A DNA stretch of 64,000 nt from Volvox africanus. Taxonomy: Eukaryota > Chlorophyta > Chlorophyceae > Chlamydomonadales > Volvocaceae. A program made the position numbers and the translations under genes. Of this stretch, positions 1 through 53,000 are shown one piece after another. The notes under the pieces were generated by a model that was not told where the DNA came from, did not search any database, and was given only the letters and a program-made list of their open reading frames with translations. Position 1 is the stretch's first letter; every line of letters begins with the position of its first letter. Location: NCBI GenBank assembly GCA_030268105.1, contig BSDZ01000094.1, positions 4,684,501 through 4,748,500 of the forward strand. Direction: 5' to 3'.

Positions 1-61
1 AGGACTCGCACCCCGCAACTCCGCAACTAACTCCGCAACTAACCTGTAATTTATTCTGCAG

Positions 62-2318
62 TCCAAGGAGTCCTGGGAGATGAACGATTCGGAGAAGGTG
101 GATGCGGCCCGGCAGCGCAAGGACAAGGCTAACGCGTGAGTCAGAGATGAAAGCGCATGGCAAGGAGGTGCTGCATGGCAGTATGTTAAAGGCCGGAGTG
201 TCCTCCCTGAAATATCTGAATGCAATATCCCTAATCCCTAATCCCTAATCCCTAATCCCCTTCTCGATATGACTCGTGCCGCCTCTTCCAGGACTTGACA
301 TTATGCCACGTGCTGATCGAGCTTCTCAACTAACTTTATTATCAATCGTCTTGAACTCTGAAACCGCGTGTTCCGCATCTTTGGGGAAACCTTCATATGC
401 ACGGCGCAGATACTACAAGGCAGGCAAGCTGTCCAAGGCCCAGACGATGTGGGAGCGTGCCGTGGGGTTCGTACAGTACGACAAGAGCTTCTCGGACGAT
501 GCCAAGCAGGCTTCCAAAGAGATCAAACGCAGCTGCTGGTTGAATCTGGCGGCCCTGGATATCAAGCAGTCGCACTGGAAGGATGCGCTTAAACACTGCA
601 ACAGCGTAAGTCGTGTCGCCTCCAGGTTGCCATCCAGGGCAGTTTTTAAGATTTGCAGATCTAAACAAAAAAGATGTATACCTGAATAAATTCCAAAAAA
701 TCAATTTCTGTATAGGGATCTGGGGACTGCTTGGATGCACATGATCCACTCATGAGTAGCGGATTGAAAACCTAATAGCGGACCTAAGGCACGGTGGGGG
801 GGGGCCGGGCTGGGGCCGACGGTCACGAGGAGGCATATGCGCGCGGATGTAGCTTTCATTTTTGGAGTTTTAGCTTTTTCAGCAGTTCATTTTGCTTCGT
901 CTTTGTTTTCCTATGTAATGGTACACTCTCGTGGTGTTGTCTGCACAATCCTGCACGATATATCCTGGACCTTGTGGCTGCGCCGACTGCTACCCGATAT
1001 ATGATGACTGCGGTACCGGCTGCCGTCCACGCAGGTCTTGGAAATTGACAGCCAGAACGTTAAGGCGCTGTACCGGCGGGCGCAGGCGCAGATGGGGCTG
1101 CAGGTGCGCTCGAGTGCCTCGCCTATGTATCTGCCGAAGGTGGTGGAGGCCTGCAAGGGGCTCACATAAAGACAACCCGATTGATGCAGCTTCTTGTTAA
1201 GGCACCTCACTCTGTCCAAGAGGCGTATCGAGCAGCAACACCAGAGGTTCTTTTGACGAGACTGTGTTGCTGCCTAAATGCTGCCCTCCTAATAAGTCTT
1301 CTTTTTCTGCTCTTGCTACTCGCCATTCTTTGGACATGTCGCCGGGATGGGTGGGGAGAGGACGGGAAGACGAAGGGGGTGTGTTGCTGAAGTCTCTTGC
1401 GACTCCATCCCGATAAGCGTGAACTGCAGGAGTCAAATTCTGCCGTTTCTCCCGGAGTGGTCTGACGTGCCTTTCCGCATCTCTTCTTCGTGATGTGCTT
1501 CATGACCAGGCCCTGTTAGAGGCTGAGCAGGACCTCAAGAATGCGCTCTACGCAGAGCCCAACAACGCCGACGTACTGGCCCTCATGAGGAAACTTAAGG
1601 CACGTGGGCTACAGAGTATTGGGGCGTTGAATTGATTCAGACCGGGTCGGGTCAGGTCGGATTGGCTCGGAAGAGCTGTCAAGGTCCAATTGTCATATTT
1701 CTACCTGTCACAATACGCAAATTGTAAAGCCTAAGCGTGTATGTATTTCCGTGGGTGGCTATTAGCATTTAGGGTTTTAGGATTGAAAAACATAAAACCC
1801 TATGAAACCCTAAACGTTAATTAATTAAGACACCTGCCGAGCCATGTGCGAAGATTGAGGTCTTGTCCTTTGGGCCGGACGTCCTATTGGAGCTACATCA
1901 CCCGTGACTTCCCATGGCTTCACACCCTGCGTCCTCGGGGATAGGGATCTGGCCGGGCACCACTCGGGTGTGTGCTTTCTGTGTTTCATCGAACCCATTA
2001 CGTGTCCTTGTGTCCTTCGAATGCTAAATTCGTCTGGCAGATCTATCCATTTTCGTTTCTTCTTCACTGCCACAGATGGCACTCCGCGAACAGACCAAGA
2101 GGGAGGCGTCCCTCTACTCCAAGATGTTTAAGTTCCCAGCTAAGGAATCCCCTGCCGCTAGCGCCATCCCAGCAGTGGTTGGCAACAACCCGGTCGTGGT
2201 GGCGGGGCCAGGGGAGGGCGATGCGGCGGCGGAGGCAATAGCGGAAACAACACCACCGGCTGCGGTGGTGACGGTGGTGCCAGCGGAAGCGGAGCTCGCG
2301 ACTGCGTGTAGCACATAA
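62..2318 (+). CDS. FKBP-type peptidyl-prolyl isomerase with TPR repeats (3' part of gene, 5' end outside window)
   Basis: Five exons can be joined: 62-135, 410-605, 1035-1103, 1510-1599 and 2076-2318 (stop TAA at 2316-2318). The joined protein reads SKESWEMNDSEKVDAA, then YYKAGKLSKAQ and QYDKSFSDDAKQASKEIKR, then VLEIDSQNVKALYRRAQAQM, then EAEQDLKNALYAEPNNADV and TKREASLYSKMF. This order matches the C-terminal half of plant FKBP62/65-type proteins: the end of the last FKBP domain, three TPR motifs that bind the HSP90 C-terminus, and the helix after the TPRs. The catalytic FKBP domains must lie upstream of base 1. The protein ends in a low-complexity Ala/Val/Glu tail (about residues 20-80 of the last exon). 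Exons 1-3 and 5 use GT-AG borders; exon 4 appears to use a GC donor at 1600. Family is well supported; the exact orthologue is not. Likely role: cytosolic or nuclear co-chaperone with prolyl isomerase activity. Confidence 0.88.
228..259. repeat. (CCCTAAT)n short tandem repeat in FKBP intron
   Basis: About four copies of a 7-base unit CCCTAAT lie in the intron between the first two FKBP exons. The unit resembles, but is not, the plant-type telomere repeat CCCTAAA or the Chlamydomonas CCCTAAAA repeat. Confidence 0.8.
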
Positions 2319-3763
2319 GCATTTTTTGCATTCCCTTAGGCCTGGACCTTAGACCTTACTATTATTGTGCTAGTATGGTGCTGCTGCAGATAATTGATAA
2401 GTGCCTGGTCACTGGTGACTGATTTCCTTGCTATTGGGAAGTTGTACATTACATACAGGGTCTCCTTGTTGTAGGAGAGCAAACACGAAACATCTTTGAG
2501 CATGCAACGTAATGTATTGGGATATATGGGACGTGCAACATTTTCGAGCTTTTGCATGAATGGGGAAATTGTAATGAATGTTGGTATGAGGGGTCCACCA
2601 GTAATGAATATGCCTGATATTGATTATTGCTGTTTATGTTCAGTCTCATAGAATAAATGATTGACACGACGTAAAAACGGTACATGACTTAAGTGCCCTT
2701 CAAGTACCATATCTACGAGCTCCTGCAACCCTCAGAATTGATATTCGATACGAATGTTCTCTTGTGGTGCTATAAACCTCCCCCATTATCAATAAGCATT
2801 ATAACTCCACACATACAAATCCTACACAATCACTCCATTTCAATCAGTAAAAGTTGAGCTTGATGTGGAGTAGTTATCTTACAGGTCAGGCAGGGTACGA
2901 GAGATAATCTGCCAAGAGTGAGATAGGGTATGAGAGGGGCTTCCAAGCAACGTGTTCTATGTGCCGGTCCTGCGGGTTCAACCCTGGACGGGTCCAGGAA
3001 TACCCCCGGCAAGCTTCTTACCTATGCTAGACTCAAGCTTCTGCACTGCCCGCGCCAATCGACTCAATTAGAGCAACTGTAGCGACGTCAGACTTAGCGA
3101 GACGGCACGACTTATGAGATCAAGTGTGCAAGAACTGATGTCATTAATTTTGTAAGATGTTATTAGAGGTTTAAAGTAGAACGTTTCAAGGTGTTTGAAG
3201 CTGCCCTTAACTTAAGGAGTAACGGTCGAAGTACGGCGGATGGACGAACACAGAAGAAACAGGCCCGGTACCGGGTACAACTACATTTGCGAACCCAGGT
3301 ATGCAAACGACAACAGGGTGGAATTCCGTTCGAATGATACTTTCCCACTTGATTATCATATCGCAACCCGCTTCCGCTGAAGCCCGGTTCTGCAGCCACG
3401 GGCACCCTATCGCCTATTCCTTCATGCTATGTAGGCCATTCTCCTCATTTCCTTCGTTGTTCGATTCCAAACACTATCACGGTGCTAGTTTCCGAATCCA
3501 ACCGCTTTTCAAGAAATTCCTCTCTTGCGGATTGTGTCATATTGCTTAATTTACCCTTATACCTACTATAATTTGAGAGCTCGTTAAATTCTCATCAGAA
3601 AAACTTGTACGTTGCATCTCAGCATGCACGGCGCACGGACCAGGATTTCAAGCCCCAACCTAAACAACAATTACCGGCAATTGAAACCGTTTTGTGATGG
3701 GAATGATCGTTCTGGGACACGACTTGGAGGGCATCGTGACGGTTTGTGCCCAGGGGCATAGGA
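2319..3763. other. Intergenic region between FKBP and PRKDC genes
   Basis: This holds the FKBP 3' UTR (to about 2590) and the 5' flank/5' UTR of the DNA-PKcs gene. Base composition is more AT-rich than the flanking exons. No ORF with recognisable protein content was found on either strand. A possible 5' UTR splice acceptor (TGTGCCCAG) lies just upstream of the ATG at 3764. Confidence 0.6.
2570..2574 (+). promoter_or_regulatory. TGTAA polyadenylation signal of the FKBP gene
   Basis: TGTAA lies about 250 bases after the FKBP stop codon. TGTAA is the usual polyadenylation signal in Chlamydomonas and Volvox, so this supports both the 3' end of the gene and the volvocine assignment. Confidence 0.55.
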
Positions 3764-43661
<39,898 letters not shown>

Positions 43662-46389
43662 AGTCAGCTGTGTGTGTGCGTGTGTATGTGTATGTGTATG
43701 TGTGTCGGTTTGAACACAAACCTGTTGTTGTTGGTGGTGGTGGTGGTGTGTGTGTGTTGTTTTTGTTGGGGGCCGAGGGGCAACCGCGAGAGGGACAATT
43801 CTTGACGAACGTGCGGGAACACCCTTGATAGCTCCATGAAGGGGACTCGGGTCCAACATATCCTACTGTATCTTGGATGAGATTGATTCGGTCTTAAGTG
43901 TTTGGACAATTCCTTATCGCCGAGTTCAAGGTGTTTTCCGCAAATGTTCCAACTTCCAAGCTCCCACGAGAGCAGTTGGCGGTTTGCAATTGACGGTTGG
44001 ACGATAGTTATTATTTCAGAGATGCCTTATGGGGGACTGCTGGTACATAGCATCAAATCATGCTGTTAAACCGGCCCTGGCGGTCACATGCATGCTGGCT
44101 GACACAGCCATGAAATCTCTCCATATTTACATGATACTGAATGAGATAGAGGAGACCCCGGAGGAGCATTTCCACCACTGTCCATATCAGTCATCAGCCG
44201 CAACAGGTAAATAAAACCAGATTTTCCCAAGACTCGCCCCCCACCCCAAACCAACGCCCGCTCACCCGGGGCCCGCCGCCGCCGCCGCAAGTTTAGCGAG
44301 AGGAGTTCAGGATTTTTGCCCATACCGGAAGATCCCCCCTGGCGAATGTGCTGGGCTCGTAGTATGGGGGATGAGGAGGGGGGAGGGGAAGGGGAGGCTG
44401 CGGCCCCTGGCTCGCAGGCAGATGCTTGAAATCCCCATGCCTCGTTCATCCCCCCCTCGACTCCTTTCGCCTCCCACAGAAAAATTGATTCCATAAGAAA
44501 GGCGGCCTCAGCAGTGTTCTACTCCCCTGGATTTGGATCTGAATCTGGATCACGGCAGTACTTGCAAGACGAGGAGACAGCATATGGCTAGACAGGTGCA
44601 CAAACTGCACGAAGAGCCCCCGAAGTGAAACACACACATGGCGACGGGAAAAGCCACCGATTGGAATTTTCCAGCCGCATACAGCGTGAGCCCTCTTTGT
44701 CGGGCCTCTCTCGCCACGCCGTGTGTGTTTGCCGTTGCACGGCACACTCCCAAACGTCCCCCTAAACCAATCACTGCAGCGGCCTCTCGGGCGTTCACGT
44801 GGGTGACACAATCCCTCGATCTGCGCCCTTCCGGAACCCTCTCCGGTGGGAGAGCGCCGGGGGGGGGATTCGGCGATACCCAAATTTAGGTGCTCTCAAC
44901 TAAGCCCCTCCGGGTGACCCTGAATGCCCGGCACTACTTGGATCATTGCAGACTCTTAATAAGCACGATGAACCAACTCCTACACACACAGACACACATA
45001 CACAAACACCAGCTGGCCGCCCGTTGTTTGCTAAATGGTGAGGAGTCGCCGCACCGATGGAGCAGCACAATCACCAGCACCAACACCAGCACAAGCACAG
45101 GCAAGCATCACATTCTGCCCAACTTTGTATGTGCACACTTCGCGCCATACCATCATTGCCTAACTTTATGCTTCCTAAACTAGAATATTATTAGTGTCGA
45201 AGTATCCCAACGATGATGCCCATTCTTCACCGAGCTGGCGAGCAGCGTCTGTCACGCAATAAGTGACAGGCTTGCCGCACCGTGTTTTTCCCGCTTTTTT
45301 TAGTCATGGGAATCCGTACGGACGTAAATTCAAAATCGCAAAGGAAACGCAAAGAACGCGGTCACGTGAGAGGTTCAGCAAGCAGCAAGTAAAGCTCGGG
45401 ATAGAATCGTGATAACCTCTCTCATGTTGTCAAAGGCCTTCTTTGCCATATTGCCACCCACGCGTCTTCAGTCCCAAGAGCTAAAGAGAAAGTGTGTTCC
45501 TAAACATCTAACAGACAAGACAAGGAAAACACACGTGTGTGTGTCTGTGTGTGTACGGCCATCATTCGATATCAAATCATCGTTATTGCATTCCGCCTTC
45601 TTCTCAGCTTCATCCCAAGAGTCCTGCAACACAAGCCTCGCAGGGGAGGGTCGGACGGGACTCCGGCTGCGGACCCAAGGCTTGTTCTAGTCGGGGCCAG
45701 AAGTATCTGAAGGGACGGCATCGACTGAATCCGGTCCGGGGGATAACCGGTGAGAAGGGGCACGGCCAGGCGCGGGAAGATGATGAACAAAGAACACACA
45801 CACACACACAGCAGCAGTGGCGCGGCTGCATGTACGCGTTATAGTGTTTGCTCGCACCGTACCGCCGTATACCGTACAGCAGACAGTGAAAACCACCCGC
45901 CGTGCCAGACAGCACGCAAACAGCTCCACACACACACGCGCGCGCGCAGAGAATATACGCTATCAAAAGCAACGCTTCTTCAGATTGGCCTTGACGAAAA
46001 GGCAGCACGCAACCAAAGCACTCTTCCACGGACTGTGCTCATCCAACGGCAAGTCCCCACGGCAGCTGTCACTAACGACAACAAAGCGGTCATTATGCGT
46101 CATCTTACCCAGGAGGCCAAGGAGGCCCAGGACCGACTCCGAGAGCAGACCAGAGACAACAGGAATGCCATCGGGCAGTTGTATTACCCGTTGATGGGAT
46201 GTGTGTGGGGTGTGGGTAGGGAGGACGTGTGGGTTTTGTGTTCTTTACCTCATATGGGCTTCTGGAGGACTGATGGAGCGGAGGGATAGATATCAACCAG
46301 GGCCACCACAATTGACATGACTCAAGCATCTGGCGCCCGCACAGTCTCGCCCCACTTCTCCCTCCTCTCACAGTCTCGCAAATCCATCC

Positions 46390-46421
<32 letters not shown>

Positions 46422-49400
46422 CCTCCTCTCTGTGTGTCCCTCTCTTCACACACGCTCCTCAATGCAACATGCCTGGAGGGGCGCAATCTGGGGGCAACAA
46501 TACGATGACCAAAGGTACCGCGCCGAGGTGGAACCACCAGCACACTCGCATAATTGGGGCACCGATATTGCTTCGGACAGCGATCCCTGGTCCTCATAGC
46601 TTCAATCGTACATCCATCTCTCTACCTGTCCGTGCTGCTGCTTTTTTGTCCCCATTTCTGTCCGTACGCCCGCACATTTGAATGCACCTCCCCGTTCCCG
46701 TGCCCGTCCTCTCCCCGTCCATCTATCCCTCCTCAAGTCTTCGTGAACACACGGTGAGCTCAAACACACCTGCGCCTAAACTGATAATGTGCGCATGTGC
46801 ACGATACGTAGTGCTCCGTACGACACCAAAACACATGCGCACAAACAAACACGCACAAGGCGAAACATCTTGCATAAGTGGGATTTGGGGGTGATGGCCC
46901 GGGCATCCACCTTCGTTCCCTGGCATGATGAGGTTCGACATGCCGTACTGGGTGCCGTAGCCGGCGGCGTAGGAACTAAACCACCCAACAACACAAACCA
47001 TAACTACAAGTGCTGTCTTCCCATTCCACACACACACATGCATGCACGAGCAAAGTACACAAATCAATAATGAGCATCAGCGACATAGGAAGCGAGAGCA
47101 ACCGCAAACACGAACACAACGACATGGCCACGAGAACCCAGAATGGGCACACGCGTCTTTTCAATTGATCCTTTTCCCTGAATCGTCGCGCGCTTGCCAT
47201 GTGCATGCAGTGCGTTGCAATGCTCGAGTGCACGCAGCCCATAGCTTAAACAGGCGACTCACGGAAGGCTGCTAAACTCGGTTCCGAGGTGATTTTTTGG
47301 TAGGGTAGGAACACGTATGTACGTTGTGGCTCGCGCGTATCCACTTCTGTGTCGGCGGCTCGGTATCGGAAAGACATGTTGAATTCCTCGGCGCTGCCTA
47401 AACAGGATATGGTGTGTGGGCCCATCTGGGTCGAGCTGTGTCTTGTGGAGACGTCAGGCCCTAACCCTAAGGCCACCCCGTGCCCGGGGGGCAGAGGAAA
47501 CTGACCCTTCATATTGCTTCACTTGACCGTTGCATCATCAACCAACTACCGGGCAACTCCCCGCCACCCACCCTGACACACACACACACAGATATACACG
47601 CGCTGTCACCCGCACATCCGCGACTCCGTACTTCCTTGCATCTTGAACGCATTCTTCATCTGTCCTAGGTTGCCTCCGTTAGTACCTCGTGCATTATATT
47701 CTACTCGCTAGCGCCACATAACCCACCGCTTCCGAGTCGCCGTATCCGCAGTAACACACCAGGTGGTCCTCACTTCACCAAATATGCCGGGCCGAGGAGT
47801 CGTATTGTAGTGTGTTCCACGAACCTCATACCGTAGCGCATACTAGCGCCCGTTGACAGCCCCGAAGCCCCGCCGCATTCATTTTCCTGCCACAACTGTC
47901 GTAACGGCAACCAAATTGGATCACCAAACAGCCACGTCTCACGCATGCCTCAAGGAGGGCTCGCAAGCCCTGTTAGGGGCGCGTTATCGCTACCTGTCTA
48001 ACCGCCACCAAACGTCAGACTACTTCTCTCGCGCGCCCTTGCTGGATCATCCTTTGTGACATGTCGGCCACTTATCGCTAGTCGTACTAACCAAAGCTAA
48101 AATTGCCGTACGCTCCATTGCCAGGTTGTTGGCCGTTGCGTCCAGGGAGAAGGGATTGTCTAAGATAGCTTAAATTAGAATGCATGACAAAGATGTACGA
48201 GCCTGTGACATGAACCCCCTTGCGATAGGCCAGACGGTACGGTAGGTACGGCATGTGCCTTCCTTCTTATCGTATACGCCCTGACGTTTCTGGAAGTGAA
48301 CCTCCTGCTTCCCCGTTGCCACCTGAAGGCGGCCGCAGCGCGCGGAGAGCGATAGACAGACAAACAGACAAGGTATACATATGGGATATCGAACGCCATC
48401 TGGCGGTCGACTGAAGCAGAGCGCACTAGGTCTCATCTAGTGTGAAGGATAATTATGCCGTTGACAGTTGTACGACCGCACAACTGCACCACGTACGACC
48501 GTAAGAGCTTATGCGCATCAGATCACGGTATATGCATATGCAAAAAGGGACAACAGAAGTGGTACATGCAAGGGAGGTACAATGTACGCCATGAAGCAAA
48601 AGTGGACAAATGGAAGTGGGCAGATAGGGAGGATGGTGCGGATGTAGCTACCCTCTCCCCTCTCTGCACCGAAAACCAGCCAAATGACCGACCACACGGC
48701 TCCTGCTGCAGCTAGCGAACGTGGCGTAGTGCTCCATCCTAATTGCCGTAACTGAAAGAACTGCTCTATCGATACAAAGCGCCAATTAGTAATGAAGCCC
48801 CGCGTCCTTAGGGCCCACCGCTTGAAACCAAAAGTAATTCCTAATTTCAAACGGCCCAGACGCGAATATCCTTCCTGCTTCTTACCTCGCATCAGCGTTC
48901 ATCCCTGCGAATTGCTATTCTGTCTATACTAGTGGAAATATGAGACAACAGCTTTCAACAGCTAAATGATCACGCGCGTGAAGCCTTAACACTAAGGGGA
49001 TTTCCGGGATAGTTATCCCAACGGCCCTACCGACCCAACCAACTACCCGATGACCAACTGCCAGCGGCCAACGACGCCATCTGCGTGGCGCTGGTTTAAC
49101 GCGAGAACGACGACGTGGGAGTACCTGGCACGACCCTCCCTGAAGAGCTGTCGTTGCTGGTAGTGTCGTACACAGCACTAGAACACCCCCCCATAAGCAA
49201 AAACAGGGTGCAGGGCGAAGCACACACATACACCGAGGCACGCCCAGGCCCGCTTCGCGAGCTAGCCCCTATCCGACTGCAAAACTTCTGATCAGGCCTT
49301 TCTCTCTCCCGGACACACATCCAAGCAAACCTAACCTAAGCACCATAGACATCTGCACCGCCATCCTACATACATAGGACAAGAGGCCCTTTGGGCAGGA

Positions 49401-50088
49401 CCAGCTCCGAAACCTTGCTACCAGCATGCAATTTGCAGCCAACCCCCGCGGCTAACAAATGCGAAAGGCCCTTCGCGGTGACGTTAAAAACCTATCCTGA
49501 GCCGTTGTACCTTTCATGGTAACTATTTCTATACTGCTAATACGCGATTTCCCACCATCATGGCGGTGGTGGCATTGCCTACAGCTGCCTTGTCTTCTAT
49601 CACGTGCCGTACACACACCACCACAGGTTATTACCTCCGAGCAAGCCTACGCTTTTGTGTCCTTGTCGTCGTCTTAATCGTCGTCCAGGTAAAGCCATGA
49701 TCCGGGCTCTTAGGCTGATGCCTGAAATTGAAAAACCAGAAATGTCCTCTGTGGTTTCGGAGCTGGCAATAGGGGCAGCCAGCAGCCACATACAAACCAA
49801 CAACCTCTCCACCTCCAAACCGCCTCCAAATACACCTCCATTACCATCATCACCATCATCATCAAAAACAATAGCACATCGCCACCACCACCAAGAGGAT
49901 AATCATCAAACTTATCATTACCACCAACAGCAGCAAAAGCAGCACTGGAAAGTAGCTTAAATACGGAGCTTAAATAGGAACCCAGGAAAGCGAATGACAT
50001 GACATGACAGCCGGATACTTGAAACCCAAACACTTTTCGGTATCTCCACTTCGGACCCCAACTGAAGAGGTGAACCAAGTAGCTTTTT
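43662..50088. other. Intergenic region between the DNA-PKcs and MYB genes
   Basis: No confident gene. It contains a TG-rich stretch (43675-43760), scattered CA repeats, a (CTGT)n repeat at 46389-46421, and several open frames under 150 codons without recognisable motifs. Weak candidates for real coding on the - strand are 46890-46990 (Tyr/Gly-rich), 47270-47450 and 48180-48350. The last part (about 49600-50088) is probably 3' UTR of the MYB gene. Confidence 0.5.
46389..46421. repeat. (CTGT)n microsatellite
   Basis: About eight CTGT units in the intergenic region. Confidence 0.9.
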
Positions 50089-53000
50089 CTAGTCCAGCAT
50101 GCTCAACCACACCTCTGTCAGAGCATCGTCCACCGGCGCCAGCTGTATCCCGCTCTCAGTCCCCATTCGACCGACAGGCGACACCTGCAGCGGAGCGGCC
50201 CCCATCCGCATACCCTGCGAGGATGGCGGCGGCGGCGGCGGTGCCGACAGCCCTGGCGGAGACGGATGCCCGCAGTTTGTCGGAATCCACGTAGACGGAG
50301 GCGACCCCTGTCCCTGTGGTGCACTGGATGGTACCTGGCCCGGATGCTGCTGCTGCATCCGCTGGTGCTGCTGCTGCAGCGCCTGCAGCTGCGCCAGCTG
50401 TAGCTGCAGCTGCAGCTGCTGCTCCTGAAGCTGCTGCTGCTGCGCTTGCAGCTGTGCCTGAAGCTGCAGACCCAGCTGGTACTGGTGCTGCTGTTGTATC
50501 ATTTGTGGCGCAGGCGACAGCACGCCAAAGGTGCCAGGGGCATCGTCTGCTGCGGCACCGCCGCCGCTGCCGCACGACACTAGCTCCAGGGAACCCAGCT
50601 CCCAGCCTCCGCTGGGGTAAATCAACATACCCGTTCCCTGCACTCCTGACGGCGGGAGCATTTCGTACTTGGTCGGGATGAGGGTGGCTCCGGTAACCAC
50701 TGCCGCCGTCGGCGGCGGCGTCTCCCATCGAGTCAAACTCGCCGCCGTTTGAATGGGCCCGGTGCTGCCCGTGGGCACCATCTCTTCGCACGCGGTCTGG
50801 GGCAGAGGGCCGAAAGGAAGGCTGATCGTCGAGGAGAGTGGCATGCGGGGGAGCGGCGGGGTGGTGGAGGTTGGCGGCTGCAGCCCTTGACCTGGAGGAG
50901 TATGGGTTGTGTGGGTAGCGGACGACGGCGGGGAGGAAATCTGGCCCGAGGCAGAGGGCGGCAGCAGCGACAGCGTCAGGTTTGAGTAGTCTGCGTGGTG
51001 GTGGTGGTGGTGGTAGGCCGCCAGGTTGGCGGCTGTTTGGGGGTCCGCTGTTTGGGAAGTGGCCGATGCGAGCTGTATGAGGGCGATGTCTTGTGGGCTG
51101 GGGCCTGTGAGGGGCAGAAGACAGAGGCAGGGCGTTGAGCACAACTCCTGTTAGATTAATAGGTTATAATAATGTTTCTGTGAACAGTAAAACGTAGGAC
51201 AAAAGATTCACAAATAAAATGTTAAAGCTACCAACATGCGAACTAAAAAATGATAATACAAGGGATCAAAAAGGGCATCAAGGCTATGTCTCATTTTGCA
51301 AACAAGGGCGAGGAGTACTTCCCCCAGGAATAAGGTTGACTAATTTACTGATTGTTGGTTAGCCGCAGCAGGGTTGGGGTTCGGGTTTCAGACGTCGGAA
51401 CCACCGGGGGACCCCTCGAGTGCTCGTCTTCGTTTGTCACTTTGCACTCGACAGGGAGGGGCATCCTGCACTACCGCTAGGAAGCACGTAATTGCCTCTC
51501 AGATATGTTCTGATATTAGCATTCGTACAGCTATTTGGTGATATGCTCACACGACATGCCCCACCATCGACCTCACCGGTTGGGGTGCACGCCAGTTCCG
51601 GCTGGTAGCCGCCGGCGCTGAGGCCGCCGCGAACATCCAAAGACATTACTGGGTGGTTTGTCATCAGGTGCTGTAGCGGCTGCGGCTGGGACTGCTGTCC
51701 TGGACCGTGGGCCGACGGTGGCGCTGCCGTATCACCGGGGCTACCAGCTGCCAGCACCGCATTGCCGCTCCACTCACTCTTCACGGCTCCAAAGCTGCTG
51801 GAGCTGCCAGCACCGCTGCTGGCGTCGCGCTCACGTGTCTTTTCCTTGCGCACGGCGGTGGAGCCACCGGCTGGCATAGCAGCAGCGGCGGCATCGCCGC
51901 CGCTGCCGCGGCGGAGCGATGGTGGCGAGGTAGCGTCTTGCAGCGACTCCGTCGACGAGGCGGCCCCCACAAACGGTGTGCCAAAGGCCTCATGCAGCGC
52001 GCCGCTGCCGTCAGCCATGATGCCGTACGACAGTGTACCCATCAGCTGCGGTCCGTCGTGCGGCGTCACACTTATCATGCCCCCGGATAGCGGAGATGGA
52101 TGCGGACCGAAAGGCATCAGCCGCTGCCGCGTGTGCCGAGTGGTTCCATGTCCAGTCGGCGGCAAGAGTCCACGGCCACCCCAGGACGACTGCTGCTGCT
52201 GCTGTTGCGGCGGCGGCCCCGCTGCTGCCGCCGCTCCCGCGGCGTGGTTCTGGCGACTGGAGCCGGCAGCCCGTGTCTCCGGACCATCACGGTACGGTTG
52301 AGAGTAAGTGTGTGATGGTGGAGGCGGTGGGTTGGCGGCGGCAGCGGCGGTCTCCTGGGGAAAGCTTGGCGCGATTGACGGGGACCCGCAACCCCCGCTG
52401 CTGTACATCGATGAGTCGCGGTTGCCGGACTGCGCAGAGAGGCGTCGGATGAGGGCTCTCGGGTTGGGGTTGGAGCTAGGGTTGGGGTCTTGAGGTCCAC
52501 TGCTGCCGCCGGCGGCGGCCGCTGCCGCAGCGGCGGTGGCTTGTTGTAGTTGAAGAGCGCTAACGTAGGCGCCGGCGTCCATGGGGTCCATATCCTCGGG
52601 AGCATCGCCGTCATCAGCGGCGGCGGCTGCCGCTGCCGCTGCGGCGGCAGCTTCCGTCTGCGGAAACGCAGCGGCAGCTTGCGCCGCCGCCGCTGCCGCC
52701 GCGTCCGCTGGGATATCGGAGTCCTCGTCACTCGTAGAGCCACCGCCTGGGGGTCAGGTAACGGAGCAGCCAAGGCGAAAGGGGGAATCGGGGAGGGAAA
52801 CGCGAAACCCAACCCGCGCTATTTACCTGGGAGAGGACGACCGAGCTAGATATGGCCGCGCGCTACACTTCCGATCCCAGGATCTCGTAGCCGAGAAAGG
52901 AGAAGCGAACGGCCGTAATGGCGCATGTGCTTCATCGGGTGATGGAGTGAATGCTTTGGTTGTAAGCACATTCGGCGATGTGCAAACATGATTGTGTATT

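Noticed and set aside
228..259. CCCTAAT array as a telomere or chromosome end
   Set aside because: The unit is not the algal or plant telomere repeat, has only four copies and lies inside an intron.
2960..3000. Possible tRNA T-loop (GGGTTCAACCC)
   Set aside because: No acceptor stem, D-loop or anticodon arm could be fitted around it.
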